Below, in pieces: positions 42,729 to 52,365 of a stretch of 64,000 nt of DNA. The position numbers and the translations under genes are program-made. The stretch is taken from NCBI RefSeq assembly GCF_041080675.1, contig NZ_CP163520.1, forward strand, positions 7,841,501-7,905,500. Direction: 5' to 3'. Under the pieces are notes generated by a model that was not told the DNA's origin, made no database searches, and saw nothing but the letters and a program-made list of their open reading frames with translations. The stretch is from Streptomyces sp. cg36 (GTDB lineage Bacteria; Actinomycetota; Actinomycetes; Streptomycetales; Streptomycetaceae). Position 1 is the first letter of the stretch. Each line of letters starts with the position of its first letter.

Positions 42729-45686
42729 ATGACCCACACCGCCTCGCCCGGTCACCCCTCCGGCAGCGGATCCGAGCGAGGTGCCGTACATCGCTTCACC
42801 GTTCTCGGCCCCCTGCGCGTGTATGACGACGCGGTCCAAGTGCCCCTCCCCGGGCCCCAGTTGCAGGCCGTGCTCGCGGTTCTGCTGTTGCGGGCGGGCA
42901 CTCCCGTGTCGGCCCGGCAGCTCATCGCCGCGGTCTGGGGCGATGAGGCTCCGCCCGGCGCGCTGCGGGCGCTGCGCACCTACGTCTTCACGCTGCGCCG
43001 ACTGCTGGAGCCCGGCCGGGCACCCCGTGGCACCGCGCGCACGCTCCTGACGACCGGCGACGGCTACACCCTGCGCATCGCCCCCGAGGGCGTCGACCTG
43101 ACGGTCTTCGAACTCCATACGGCCGAGGCGCGCCGGGCCGCAGCCGCCGGACGGCATGAACGGGCACGGTCGCTGCTGGTGTCCGCGCTGGCCCTGTGGC
43201 ACGGCAGGCCGCTCGCCGGTGTGCCCGGACCGTACGCCGAGGGGCAGCGCACCCGGTTGGAAGAGCTGCGGCTGGTGGCCGTCGAGGACCGCTGGGAGGC
43301 CGAGATCGCGCTCGGCGGGCACGGCGAGGCGATCGGCCCCCTGCGCGTGCTGGCCGCCGCACACCCATGGCGGGAGCGGGTGCACGAGCTGCTGATGACA
43401 GCGCTGCACCAGGCCGGACAGTACGGGGACGCGCTGGCCGTCCATGCGCGCTTCCGCCGCGCGCTCGCCGACGAGCTGGGCACCTGCCCGAGCCCCGGCC
43501 TGGACCGGCTCCGGCAGAAGATCCTCACCGCCGCGTCCGGGACGCAGGCGGCCGACGCGCTGCGCGGGACGGCCCCGGAACAGCCCCACGGACCGGCCCA
43601 ACTTCCCCAGGACACAGTCGACTTCACGGGCCGAACCGAGGAGGCCGACCGGCTGTGCGCCGCGCTGGAGCCGGACAACGTTGTCGCCCTCGGCTCCATC
43701 AGCGGGATGGGCGGCATCGGCAAGACGGCCCTGGCCGTCCACGTCGCCCAGCGCCTGCGCCACCGCTTCCCGGACGGACGGCTCTACGCGGACATGAGGG
43801 GAACCGGCCCCCGGCCCGCCGAGCCCATGGAAGCGCTGGGCCGTTTTCTGCGCGTCATGGGCGTGCACACCGGGCACCTCCCGACGCTGGCCGAGGAACG
43901 GGCCGCCCTGTACCGGTCGATGCTCGCCACCCGGCGGGTCCTCGTGGTGCTGGACAACGTCCGCGACCCGGCCCAGGTCCGCGACTTGCTGCCCGGCACA
44001 CCAGGCAGCGCCGTATTGCTCACCAGCCGGTCCCGGCTCGTCGGTCTGACCGGGGCCACCCAGGTGGACCTGCGGCCCATGGCGCACACCGAGTCCCTGG
44101 AACTGCTCACTCGGATCGTCGGCGGACCGAGCGTGTCCGCCGAGCCGGAGGCCGCCGCCGACGTGCTCGCCGCCTGCGGCCATCTGCCGCTCGCCATCCG
44201 TATCGTGGCCTCCCGCCTTGCGGCCCGGGCGGACCACACGCTCGCGCGGACCGCCGCGCTCCTGGCGGACGAGCGGCGCCGCCTGGGCGCGTTCAGAGCG
44301 GACGACACCGCCGTGGAGTCCACCTTCCGGCTCGGCATGGAGCTCCTGGACGCCGAGCAGGTCCGCGCCTTCCGACTGCTCGCCCTGCCCGAGACGCCCG
44401 AGCTGAGCGCTCCCGTCGCGGCGGCGCTGCTCGCCCGGCCGGAGCGCGAGGCCGAGGAGCTGTGCGAGTCGCTGGTCGACCTGAGCCTGCTGGAGTCGGT
44501 CGCCCCCGGCCGCTACCGCTACCACGACCTGCTGCGGCTCTTCGCCCGCCAGACCGCGCTCGCCGAAGTCCCGGAGCGCGAGCGGACCGCCGCGACCGTA
44601 CGCCTGCTGGAGTTCTGCCTCGCCACGGCCCGCGCCGCCCACCGGGCCTCGCTGCCCGACGACGCCTTTCCCGGGCACTTGGTCCCGCTGCGCTCCGAGG
44701 GCCTGGACTTCGACGGCCCGCAACAGGCCGTCACCTGGCTCCTGGACGAGCAGACCTCGCTGCTGGGGCTGGTCGAGCAGGCGGCGGGCGATGCATCCGT
44801 GTCGCTGACCGTCTGCGCGGACCTGCTGCTGGCCGCGGACCCGCTCGGCCGCCTCGGCGCGAAGCCGTACGGCATCGAACGCGCCGCCCGCACCCTGGCC
44901 GAGGCCGCACGCGCCGCCGGCCACCGCACGGCGGAAGCGCGTGCCCTGTACATGCTGGGCAGCTCCGTGCAGTACCGCTTCGCCATGCGGCTCGGCGCCC
45001 CGCCCCTGGACCGGGCCATCGAGCTGTGCCGGGCGACCGGGGACCGTACGCTGCTCGCCCACGTCCTGATCACCCGGGGCGGAGGGGCGCTGGCGCTGCG
45101 CGACTTCACCACCGCGTACGCCTTGTTGAGCGAGGCACTGGCCCATGGCAGGGCGCTGGCCGGCCGGGGCATCGAGGCGTACGCGCTCGGCTTCCTCGGA
45201 CTGGCCCTGCTGGGCGTCGGCCGGGCCGAGGAGGCGCTGGCGCACTGCCGGGAGGCCGTCGCCGTCACCCGGGCGACCGGGGACCTCGCGGGCCAGGCCA
45301 ACGCACTGCACAACCTCGGCCAGGTATGTCTGCGGACCGGGCGGACCTCGGAGACCTTCGACTGCCTGGAGGAGAGCCTGCGCCTGTGGTGCCAGACGGG
45401 CTCCCGGTTCCGCGAAGGTCTCCTGCTCGGCGCACTGGCCGAGGCCCACGCCCTGTCGGGTCGGCCCGTGGAGGCCGCCGAACACGCCGAACGGGCACGG
45501 GAGATCGCCGCGGCACGCGGTGACGCAGGCATCCTCGCCCGCGCCCTCGCCCAGCTCGGCCACGCCCACCGGGCCCAGGGCGACACCGGCCGGGCGCGGG
45601 AGCACTACCGCCGAGCGGAGGGCGCCTTCCGCGAACTCGGCCTGCCGGACGCGGACGACATCGCGTCCCATCTGCGCGATCTTTGA
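42729..45686 (+). CDS. AfsR-type SARP regulator with NB-ARC and TPR domains
   Basis: 985 residues from ATG at 42729, with GGGGAG upstream. Residues 20-110 form an OmpR-type DNA-binding domain (RFTVLGPLRVYDDAVQVPLPG, VSARQLIAAVWGDEAPPGALRALRTYVFTLRRLLEP). Residues 120-270 are the BTAD helical domain (LTVFELHTAEARRAAAAGRH, ALHQAGQYGDALAVHARFRRALADELGTCPS). Residues about 300-560 are an NB-ARC STAND ATPase with P-loop GMGGIGKT (326-333) and Walker B RVLVVLDNV. Residues about 700-980 are TPR-like repeats. AfsR-type regulators switch on secondary metabolism after nucleotide binding. It lies 4.3 kb from the biosynthetic operon, and a link is possible but unproven. Confidence 0.92.
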   Translation: MTHTASPGHPSGSGSERGAVHRFTVLGPLRVYDDAVQVPLPGPQLQAVLAVLLLRAGTPVSARQLIAAVWGDEAPPGALRALRTYVFTLRRLLEPGRAPRGTARTLLTTGDGYTLRIAPEGVDLTVFELHTAEARRAAAAGRHERARSLLVSALALWHGRPLAGVPGPYAEGQRTRLEELRLVAVEDRWEAEIALGGHGEAIGPLRVLAAAHPWRERVHELLMTALHQAGQYGDALAVHARFRRALADELGTCPSPGLDRLRQKILTAASGTQAADALRGTAPEQPHGPAQLPQDTVDFTGRTEEADRLCAALEPDNVVALGSISGMGGIGKTALAVHVAQRLRHRFPDGRLYADMRGTGPRPAEPMEALGRFLRVMGVHTGHLPTLAEERAALYRSMLATRRVLVVLDNVRDPAQVRDLLPGTPGSAVLLTSRSRLVGLTGATQVDLRPMAHTESLELLTRIVGGPSVSAEPEAAADVLAACGHLPLAIRIVASRLAARADHTLARTAALLADERRRLGAFRADDTAVESTFRLGMELLDAEQVRAFRLLALPETPELSAPVAAALLARPEREAEELCESLVDLSLLESVAPGRYRYHDLLRLFARQTALAEVPERERTAATVRLLEFCLATARAAHRASLPDDAFPGHLVPLRSEGLDFDGPQQAVTWLLDEQTSLLGLVEQAAGDASVSLTVCADLLLAADPLGRLGAKPYGIERAARTLAEAARAAGHRTAEARALYMLGSSVQYRFAMRLGAPPLDRAIELCRATGDRTLLAHVLITRGGGALALRDFTTAYALLSEALAHGRALAGRGIEAYALGFLGLALLGVGRAEEALAHCREAVAVTRATGDLAGQANALHNLGQVCLRTGRTSETFDCLEESLRLWCQTGSRFREGLLLGALAEAHALSGRPVEAAEHAERAREIAAARGDAGILARALAQLGHAHRAQGDTGRAREHYRRAEGAFRELGLPDADDIASHLRDL

Positions 45687-45905
45687 CGGGGGTTGCTCCG
45701 ACTGCGGGAGCTCTGCTCCATTGACATCTCGGCCCGTCATGTCCCGCCGCCACAGTGATGCGCTCGGCCCTCTCCTTCCGTTCTGCCATCCGCTGCCTCG
45801 GAACGGTCCGAATCACTCATTAGGCGTCAGTGGCGGATTTAGCACATTTTCCGGCCCGTGGTTCATGGCATGTTGTCTCCTCTGTTTTCCCGAGGGAGGA
45901 AGCGC

Positions 45906-48572
45906 GTGCCCCATTCCCCTGTGCCCGAGGGTTCACCCCTGCTCTACCCGAAGTGGGCGGACCGCCTCATACGGCAGCTCGACACGTTCGCGGCCACACG
46001 CTCCCGCGCCGACAAGGTGCCTGCTCTGGTGCTGGCCCGGCAGGATGGCGGTGACGTCCGGGCACCGGCCTTCATCGTCCGGGAATACCAGCACCGGCTG
46101 TCGTGGCGACGGGGCAATCCGCATTTCACCGTCCCTTACGCCGTCGTCGACGACGAGGAGTTGAGAGGGGGCTTCCTCGCGGCGGTCGACCGGGTCGCAC
46201 TGCGCTTCCAGCTGACGATGCCCTCGGGCCGGCTGCGACTGCCGGCCTTCCACACCTGCCGGGCCGTGCTGGACAGCGAACGAGGCGTGGGCGACGTCCA
46301 GTCCCAGCAGCAGCCGATCCTGGACGGGCTGTACGCGGCGCTGCTGGAGCGGCGCAGACCGCTTCGGGCCGGGGCGCGCGTGGCGGACTTCATGGGGCAG
46401 CACCTGCTGACCGGCTGGCTGCAGGGGATCGTGGCGGCCCTGATCGTCGGCTTGCCGAAATTCTGCTACCGCTTCCACCTGCGGCACTGGGGCCTGCGCT
46501 GGGTCGCCGACGAGGCGAACACGGCGTGCTTCCTGGATGCCGCGCTCTCCTTCTGCCGGGACGGCGAGCTCGACCGGGAGGACCCGCGCGTACGGCGGAT
46601 CCTCCTGCGCGCGCTCCTCACCGATCTCCGCAAAGCGACGCGGCGACGGTCCTGGCTCAGCCATCTGTGGGCGCGGCGCCGGTGGTCCTTCGTCGTCCTC
46701 ATCCCCGCGATCGACGACACCGACGGCCCCGGGCGCGCCTTCCTCGGCGCGTTCGAGGAGCTCGCCGGTGACCATCCGGTCAAGCCGCTGCTGGTCCTGG
46801 CCGCCTGTACGGGGCCGCCCCCGGACTACGCCGTGCCCCTGGGCGCCGACCGCGACCGGCCCAACGGCCTCGCCGACCAGGTGTTCACCTTCCTCAACGA
46901 GGGCAGCGACGAGCCGGTGCGCCTGGTCACCCTGCCGGCCGAGGACGACACGGACGGCACGGCCAAGACGAAGATCGACACCCACTGGGGTGTCACGGGC
47001 CGCCGCGACCATCCGCTGGACTGGCTGCGTCCCGCCGCTCTGCCCCTGATGGCCGCGGCGACCGCGGGCGTCTTCCTGCTCCCGCAGTACCTGTGGCCCG
47101 CGGCGGCCCCCGAGCCCGCTTCCTGTGTGACGGTCCGGACCGGCGAGCGGGTCGGCGTCACCGACGGCAGGCAGTGCGACCTGGCCGTCGCGGGGGAGCG
47201 CGGAAGGGAACTGCGGGACCTGGAGGACCAGGTCGCCAAGGAGAACGCCCAGATCCCGGACGGGCGTTACCGCACCCTGGTCTTCCTCGCCCCCCTGAGC
47301 CTGCAGAACGGCGTCTACGACGACCCGCCGGTCGGCCTGCAGATCCTGCGCGGCGTCATCGCCCAGCAGCACAAACTCAACGCCGGGGTCCGCCAGAACA
47401 AGATGCCCATCCGCCTGCTCATCGCCAACACCGGCCAGTACTTCGCGTACGGCGCACGCACGGCCGCGGCGCCGACGGACCCGGACGTCGCACAGATGAT
47501 CATCAGGCGTCAGCAGCAGGACCGGATCGCGGCGGTCATCGGCATCACCCAGAGCCGCCCCCAGTCGCTCAACGCGGTACGGGAACTCGACCAGGCCGGC
47601 ATTCCGGTCGTCGCCAACGGCGTGTCCGGCAGCATCCTGGTCGGCCCCGACTCACCGGAGCGGTACTTCCAGATCTCCGCACCGAACGGGCGCATCGCGC
47701 CGATCCTCGCCACCTTCATCCGCCGTTCGCCCGAGGTGAGCGCCCTCACCCACGGCACACCCCACGCGGTGGTCGTCTACGACCCGACCGACACGGCCTT
47801 CAGCACGGATCTCAAGAACCTTTTCGTCGCCGCCTACCGACGCGAAGGGGGCGGCACCGACGAGGTGAAGTACAGCGAGAAGCCCGGGGCGACCACCCCG
47901 GAGAACATCGCCAACGACGTCTGCGCGAAGGCCGCCGCGACGCACGGCATCGTCGTCTACCTCGCCCGGTCGGGTGTGCTTCCCGGGCTCCTGAACGCGA
48001 TGCGCGGCGCGGGCGGCCCCTGTCAGCCCCCGCAGGGCACCACCATCCCGATGATCACTGAGAGCACCCCGATCGACTTCCAGCTCCACCCCCAGCAGAC
48101 CGCGCGCGCCTATCCGTACATGACCCTCTTCTACGAGACGACCAACGCGCCCACTCCGGACTCCCGTGATCCCTATGCCCAGTTCGCCCAGGACTTCGCC
48201 GCCGTCTTCGGCGGACGCAGCGCGGACGCGGACGCGGGCGGCGGCTTCGACACCGCGGGCGTCGTCAGCAAGGTCATCGAGGACCTGCTGCCGGCCACCC
48301 CGAACCCCCAGCCCAATGACGTTTACCTGTGGCTCACGGCCCACGGTGTGTCCCAGTACCCGGGAGCGTCCGGCGTGCTGCAACTGGACCGCACGAACAA
48401 GTACCCACCCGACAAAGCGGTGTACGTCCGCGAGATCGCCCAGCCGGGCGGGGACCCCACCACCCTGCTCAGCTGCGGAATCCTGCCCGACCGGGAGAAC
48501 CCCGTGAACTGGGGCACCCCTCCCCATGTCTTCCCCTGTCCGAAGGACGACACGGCGACGGCTACCCGGTGA
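45906..48572 (+). CDS. single-pass membrane protein with extracellular periplasmic-binding fold
   Basis: 888 residues from GTG at 45906, after GGGAGGAAGC. The first ~370 residues have no signal peptide and resemble a P-loop-like cytoplasmic region without a recognisable GKS/T; the strand RRWSFVVLIPAIDDTDGPGRAF resembles Walker B. One membrane helix (PAALPLMAAATAGVFLLPQYLW) lies near 378-398. Residues about 420-888 form a type-1 periplasmic-binding domain: YRTLVFLAPLSLQNG, QQDRIAAVIGITQSRPQSLNAVRELDQAGIPVVANGVSGS, and YFQISAPNGRIAPILATFIRR, like LivJ-type substrate-binding proteins. No permease or ATPase gene is adjacent. A membrane receptor that binds a ligand outside and signals inside is the best guess. 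Confidence 0.72.
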   Translation: MPHSPVPEGSPLLYPKWADRLIRQLDTFAATRSRADKVPALVLARQDGGDVRAPAFIVREYQHRLSWRRGNPHFTVPYAVVDDEELRGGFLAAVDRVALRFQLTMPSGRLRLPAFHTCRAVLDSERGVGDVQSQQQPILDGLYAALLERRRPLRAGARVADFMGQHLLTGWLQGIVAALIVGLPKFCYRFHLRHWGLRWVADEANTACFLDAALSFCRDGELDREDPRVRRILLRALLTDLRKATRRRSWLSHLWARRRWSFVVLIPAIDDTDGPGRAFLGAFEELAGDHPVKPLLVLAACTGPPPDYAVPLGADRDRPNGLADQVFTFLNEGSDEPVRLVTLPAEDDTDGTAKTKIDTHWGVTGRRDHPLDWLRPAALPLMAAATAGVFLLPQYLWPAAAPEPASCVTVRTGERVGVTDGRQCDLAVAGERGRELRDLEDQVAKENAQIPDGRYRTLVFLAPLSLQNGVYDDPPVGLQILRGVIAQQHKLNAGVRQNKMPIRLLIANTGQYFAYGARTAAAPTDPDVAQMIIRRQQQDRIAAVIGITQSRPQSLNAVRELDQAGIPVVANGVSGSILVGPDSPERYFQISAPNGRIAPILATFIRRSPEVSALTHGTPHAVVVYDPTDTAFSTDLKNLFVAAYRREGGGTDEVKYSEKPGATTPENIANDVCAKAAATHGIVVYLARSGVLPGLLNAMRGAGGPCQPPQGTTIPMITESTPIDFQLHPQQTARAYPYMTLFYETTNAPTPDSRDPYAQFAQDFAAVFGGRSADADAGGGFDTAGVVSKVIEDLLPATPNPQPNDVYLWLTAHGVSQYPGASGVLQLDRTNKYPPDKAVYVREIAQPGGDPTTLLSCGILPDRENPVNWGTPPHVFPCPKDDTATATR

Positions 48573-49794
48573 CCCCGGGTGCCGTACGGGCGGGCAGGTC
48601 CGCGGTGGCTGCCCCGTGTCCGAGGGGGTGATCCACCTTGCGTGCGATGAGCGGTTCGACGACGAGCAGTTGCCCGGCCGCGAGCACGAGGCCGAGCCCC
48701 GCCATGGCCAGCCAGAGGGCCGCGACCCCCGTGTGCTCCAGTAGTTGCGTCGCGGTGACGGGGGCGGCGGTGGTGGCGATGCCCCAGCTGATGCCGTACA
48801 CGGCGAGGTAGCGGTCGCCGGCGCCGGGCGGGGCCAGGTCGGCCACGACGCTGATGGCCCGGCCCAGGACGACGGCCTCGCCCAGGCTCCAGAACACCGT
48901 CCCCACCAGGAACGCGGGCAAGGTGGGGGCGAGCGCGTAGCCCGCCAGTCCGGCAGCCAGCAGGAGGTGTCCGAGGGCCAGGGCCGTGTGGGCGGGCAGC
49001 GCGGTGAGCCGGCGAAGGCGCAGAACGGGCTGGGCCGCGACGACGGTGAGAGCCGAGGCGGTGAACAGCAGACCGGCATCGGCCGCCGCGTACCCGCGTC
49101 GGTCCAGGGTCAGTGGCAGAGCCATCACCACGTGCATGGCCAGGAGCGCGAACGCCGTTCCGGACACGAACATCGCCAGCAGCGCGCGGTCGCGCCAGGG
49201 GCGGGCCGGTGGTGTGCCAAGTCGCGCTTCATCGGCGGCTGTTGGGCGGCGGTGATCGGCGGGCAGCGCGATGTGGAGGGTCAGCGCGCAGACCAGGCAG
49301 GTGAGTGCGTCGGCGACGAAGAGCCAGCGCAGGTCGTAGCGGCCCAGCCCGGCCGCGATCAGCCCGGCGCCGATGCCGCCCGCGGCGAGCGCGGCGTTGA
49401 GCAGGCTGTACGCGTGGACGCGCTCGGCGGCGGGGACGGTGTCGGCGATGATCGCCTGGCTCGGCGGCTCATAGAGCTCGAAGGCCAGACCGAGCAGGAG
49501 CGCGCAGCAGGCCGCCATGGCCAGGGAGCCCGCGGCGGCGATGCCCAACTGCGCTGCGGCGCAGCCGACGAGGCCGGTGACGATCGTACGGCGGCGTCCC
49601 AGGCGGGAGGCGAGACGGCCGCCGACGAGCCGGGACGGGATCGTCGCGAGGCCGAAGCCCGCCGAGACCAGGCCCGCCGTCGTGGGGCTGGCACCGAAGT
49701 CGTCGCTGATCAGGACCGTGAGGAACGGCAGGGAGAAGGCCCCCAGCCGGTTGAGTGCCCGTGCCGCCACGAGCAGCCATACGGTCCGCGGCAT
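48562..49794 (-). CDS. MFS transporter
   Basis: 410 residues from ATG at 49794; a GTG at 49839 is also possible. About twelve hydrophobic helices. It has LNRLGAFSLPFLTVLISDDFGASPTTAGLVSAGFGLATIPSRLVGGRLASRLGRRRTIV, the MFS loop-2 motif (G-G-R-L-A-x-R-x-G-R-R). It is likely a drug or small-molecule exporter. The 3' end overlaps the receptor-like gene by 11 bp on the other strand, and the 5' side faces the CGNR regulator gene, which may control it. The sequence between (ATGTCAGTCACC, GACGTTAATCACC) is a plausible shared control region. Confidence 0.88.
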   Translation of the reverse strand: MPRTVWLLVAARALNRLGAFSLPFLTVLISDDFGASPTTAGLVSAGFGLATIPSRLVGGRLASRLGRRRTIVTGLVGCAAAQLGIAAAGSLAMAACCALLLGLAFELYEPPSQAIIADTVPAAERVHAYSLLNAALAAGGIGAGLIAAGLGRYDLRWLFVADALTCLVCALTLHIALPADHRRPTAADEARLGTPPARPWRDRALLAMFVSGTAFALLAMHVVMALPLTLDRRGYAAADAGLLFTASALTVVAAQPVLRLRRLTALPAHTALALGHLLLAAGLAGYALAPTLPAFLVGTVFWSLGEAVVLGRAISVVADLAPPGAGDRYLAVYGISWGIATTAAPVTATQLLEHTGVAALWLAMAGLGLVLAAGQLLVVEPLIARKVDHPLGHGAATADLPARTAPGVTG

Positions 49795-49871
49795 CGCCGC
49801 CACCCCCACGTAACCGTCGTATCGAGTAATGTCAGTCACCGACGTTAATCACCAGAGGAGTAACCGGTCAA

Positions 49872-50450
49872 GTGATGTTCGACAGTCACCTCGCGCTGTT
49901 GCTGGACCAAGCCGTGGCGCTCGTGAACACCCTGACGGACGGTCACGCACGGGGCCGCCCCTACACCGCGCCCCGAGGCACGGACCTGGCGGACGCCGTC
50001 GACACCGCCATTCCGCGCACAGCGTCCTCGCTGCCGCGCGCCATCGACGCCGAACAGGCCGCGTACCTGACCGAGACGGCCGGGCGCATGCGCGAGGTCT
50101 TCCAGGCCGTGCAGGACGACAGGCCGGACGCCGCCGCCACGACCGTCAACGACCTCCTGCGCGACACCGGGGCCCGGCCCCGGCTGGACAGGTCCGAGGC
50201 CGGACCCTGGCAGCTGCACATCCACGGCCCGGACGACTCCTTCGCCGCGGGCAGCAGCGCCAGCTGCACCACCGCGCTCGCCCTGGCGGTCGGCGGCGGC
50301 CTCGCCGGCCGCCTGGGGGTGTGCCGGGCCGAGCGCTGCGACCGCGTCTACGTCGACACGTCCCGCAACGCCGCACGCCACTTCTGCTCCACCGCCTGCC
50401 AGAACCGCACGAAGGCCGCGGCCTTCCGGGCGCGTCAGCAGCCGGGCTGA
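49872..50450 (+). CDS. CGNR zinc-finger (ABATE-domain) transcriptional regulator
   Basis: 192 residues from GTG at 49872 or ATG at 49875, with GAGGAG at 49855-49860. The N-terminal ABATE region has FDSHLALLLDQAVALVNTLTDG. The end is CRAERCDRVYVDTSRNAARHFCSTACQNRTKAAAFRAR, the CGNR zinc finger with four cysteines and the VDTSRN motif. Members are putative regulators that act near stress or transport genes. It is divergent from one MFS gene and convergent with another, overlapping the latter by 16 bp, so it probably regulates one or both. Confidence 0.9.
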   Translation: MMFDSHLALLLDQAVALVNTLTDGHARGRPYTAPRGTDLADAVDTAIPRTASSLPRAIDAEQAAYLTETAGRMREVFQAVQDDRPDAAATTVNDLLRDTGARPRLDRSEAGPWQLHIHGPDDSFAAGSSASCTTALALAVGGGLAGRLGVCRAERCDRVYVDTSRNAARHFCSTACQNRTKAAAFRARQQPG

Positions 50451-51667
50451 GGCCGGGTCCGCAGGCCCCAGCGGGCGAGGGACGGGCCGACCGCGCCCAG
50501 CGCCGCGAAGAACACCGCCAGCAGCAGCCAGCCCGCCGTGCCCAGACCCAGCACCACCGTGGTCAGGATCCCGGGGGCGAGCGCCTGACCGGCACTGAAG
50601 CCAAGGCCGAGGACGCCCTGGTACTGGCCCTGCGCGTGGTCGGGGGCCAGGCCGAAGCCGAGGGCGAAGGCCGCCGAGGACTCGAAGACCTCCGCCAGGC
50701 TGTGGACGAAGACCGCCGCCAGGACCAGCCCCGCCGCGACCCAGACCGGCGGGTACGCCGCCAGCGCCATCAGCGGGCAGCTGACGAGGAAGAGCAGCCC
50801 GGCGGTGCGGAACGCCCCGCCGCCGTCGAGCGGCGTCTCGATGCGGGAGCCGATCCGGGTCTGCAGCAGGGCGCAGAAGGTGCCATTGACGGCGAACAGC
50901 CCGGCCACCGTCCAGCGCGGCGCCTCGGTGTGCTCGGAGATCCAGATCGGCAGGAGCAGCGACACCACCGGGTACTGCAGTCCCATGGCCCCGTACAGAG
51001 CGGTGAACGTCAGGAACGGGCGGTCCCTGAAGGCGGCCCGACGATGCTGCCGCGGCGGTGCTGCGAGCACCGGATAGCGGGGCAGCAGGAGCAGCAGCAG
51101 CGCGCACAGGGCGAAGCTCGCCGCGTTGCCGAGGATCAGCGTGACATAGGCGCCCCGGGTGTCCGCGGCCAGCGCCAGCCCGGCACCCACCGTGCCGAGG
51201 ATGACGCCCAGATTGACGAAGGTGCGCAGCTTCGCCCGGAACAGGGCCGGGCGGTCCGTCCCGACCCGGACCACCAGCGCGCCCCAGGCCGCCCCGCCGG
51301 CCGCCGCCGCGATCTGGTCGACCGTCGCGATGACCGTGAGGGCGGCCCAGCTCTCGACGAGAACGAGGGCCGCCATCGACACCGCCTGGACCGCGAGGGC
51401 CAGCATCATGATCGTGCGCGCTCCGCGCCGGTCGGCGAGATGCCCTCCGGGTATCCCCGCGCCCAGGCCGATCACCCCGGCGATGGTCAGCGCGGCGCCG
51501 ACCTGCACCGCGGGCAGGCCCACGGCCGACGTGAAGTAGAGCGCCGACGCCGCGTTGAACAGCCCGTTGCCGACCCGGTTGACGAAACTGGCGGCGATCA
51601 GCACGCGCTCCGGCCCGCTGGTTCCCGCCATGCGCCCTATTCGGTCCGTCAGGCTGCTCTTGATCAT
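50435..51667 (-). CDS. MFS transporter
   Basis: 410 residues from ATG at 51667, which opens IKSSLTDRIGRMAGTSGPER; longer frames lack support. It has twelve hydrophobic segments, with LIAASFVNRVGNGLFNAASALYFTSAVGLPAVQVGAALTIAGVIGLGAGIPGGHLADRRGARTIMML carrying the G-G-x-L-A-D-R-x-G-x-R loop. It is an MDR-type exporter with unknown substrate. Its end overlaps the CGNR gene end by 16 bp on the opposite strand. Two MFS genes around a CGNR gene suggest an efflux unit. Confidence 0.88.
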   Translation of the reverse strand: MIKSSLTDRIGRMAGTSGPERVLIAASFVNRVGNGLFNAASALYFTSAVGLPAVQVGAALTIAGVIGLGAGIPGGHLADRRGARTIMMLALAVQAVSMAALVLVESWAALTVIATVDQIAAAAGGAAWGALVVRVGTDRPALFRAKLRTFVNLGVILGTVGAGLALAADTRGAYVTLILGNAASFALCALLLLLLPRYPVLAAPPRQHRRAAFRDRPFLTFTALYGAMGLQYPVVSLLLPIWISEHTEAPRWTVAGLFAVNGTFCALLQTRIGSRIETPLDGGGAFRTAGLLFLVSCPLMALAAYPPVWVAAGLVLAAVFVHSLAEVFESSAAFALGFGLAPDHAQGQYQGVLGLGFSAGQALAPGILTTVVLGLGTAGWLLLAVFFAALGAVGPSLARWGLRTRPQPGC

Positions 51668-51793
51668 GGACGGCAGGCTAACAGCGGACGCGGAACCCGC
51701 CGCCGACGCGCCGGGGCCGTCGACCCCGGCGCATCGCATACGGCATGGCTGCCCGTGCGGCGGCCCACCCACGTGTCGTGCGTCGAGCGGCGG

Positions 51794-52198
51794 TCAGCCT
51801 TCGATGGCGGCCGGGTCCATGTACATGACCTCCCAGTGGTGCCCGTCCGGGTCCATGAAGGAGCGTCCGTACATGGGTCCCTGTTCCATGGTGTCGTTGG
51901 CGGGCGAACCGCCGCTGGCCAGCGCGGTGTCGACGAGGCGGTCGACCTCCTCGCGGCTGTCTGCGCTGAGACAGACGATCGACTCGACGGTGGTGGCAGT
52001 GTCGGCGATCTGCCGCTTGGTGAAGCCCTTGAAGAAGGGCTCGGTCAGCAGCATCGCGTAGATGGTGTCGCTGATGACCAGGCAGGCCGCGTTCTCGTCG
52101 GTGAACTGCGGGTTGAACGAGTACCCGAGCTTGCCGAAGAAGTCCTTGGCGCGGTCCAGGTCCTTCACCGGCAGATTGACGAAGATCATGGTGGGCAT
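51794..52198 (-). CDS. VOC family protein
   Basis: 134 residues from ATG at 52198, eight bases after GAGGGAG. MPTMIFVNLPVKDLDRAKDFFGKLGYSFNPQFTDENAACLVISD is the first beta-alpha-beta-beta-beta module, and GRSFMDPDGHHWEVMYMDPAA is the second, ending with the metal-binding H-W-E pattern. It resembles the glyoxalase/lactoylglutathione-lyase-like proteins widespread in actinobacteria. Substrate unknown; cytoplasmic; monocistronic. Confidence 0.88.
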   Translation of the reverse strand: MPTMIFVNLPVKDLDRAKDFFGKLGYSFNPQFTDENAACLVISDTIYAMLLTEPFFKGFTKRQIADTATTVESIVCLSADSREEVDRLVDTALASGGSPANDTMEQGPMYGRSFMDPDGHHWEVMYMDPAAIEG

Positions 52199-52314
52199 GT
52201 CGGCTCCCTCATGGGTGGTGATGGTGATGTCGTGTACGAGGGGTAGACCGGGGCCGGCGCGAAAACTCATCGCTCCGGCCCGACACTCTCCCGGGGCGGG
52301 GGCCTGCGCCGGCA

Positions 52315-52349
52315 CCCGTCAGGGGCGGCGGATCGCCGCCCCCGACGGG
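52315..52349 (-). terminator. strong terminator of the lipase gene
   Basis: CCCGTC-A-GGGGCGGCG (52315-52330) pairs with CGCCGCCCC-C-GACGGG (52334-52349) around GAT, a 15-bp stem with one A/C mismatch. It lies 16 bases downstream of the lipase stop (52366). Confidence 0.85.
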
Positions 52350-52365
52350 GTGGCCGGGCTGTCGG

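Noticed and set aside
42729..45686. AfsR-type regulator as dedicated activator of the 28.8-38.5 kb operon
   Set aside because: It is 4 kb away, on the opposite strand and separated by unrelated genes. No shared SARP-type repeats were seen in the operon promoter.
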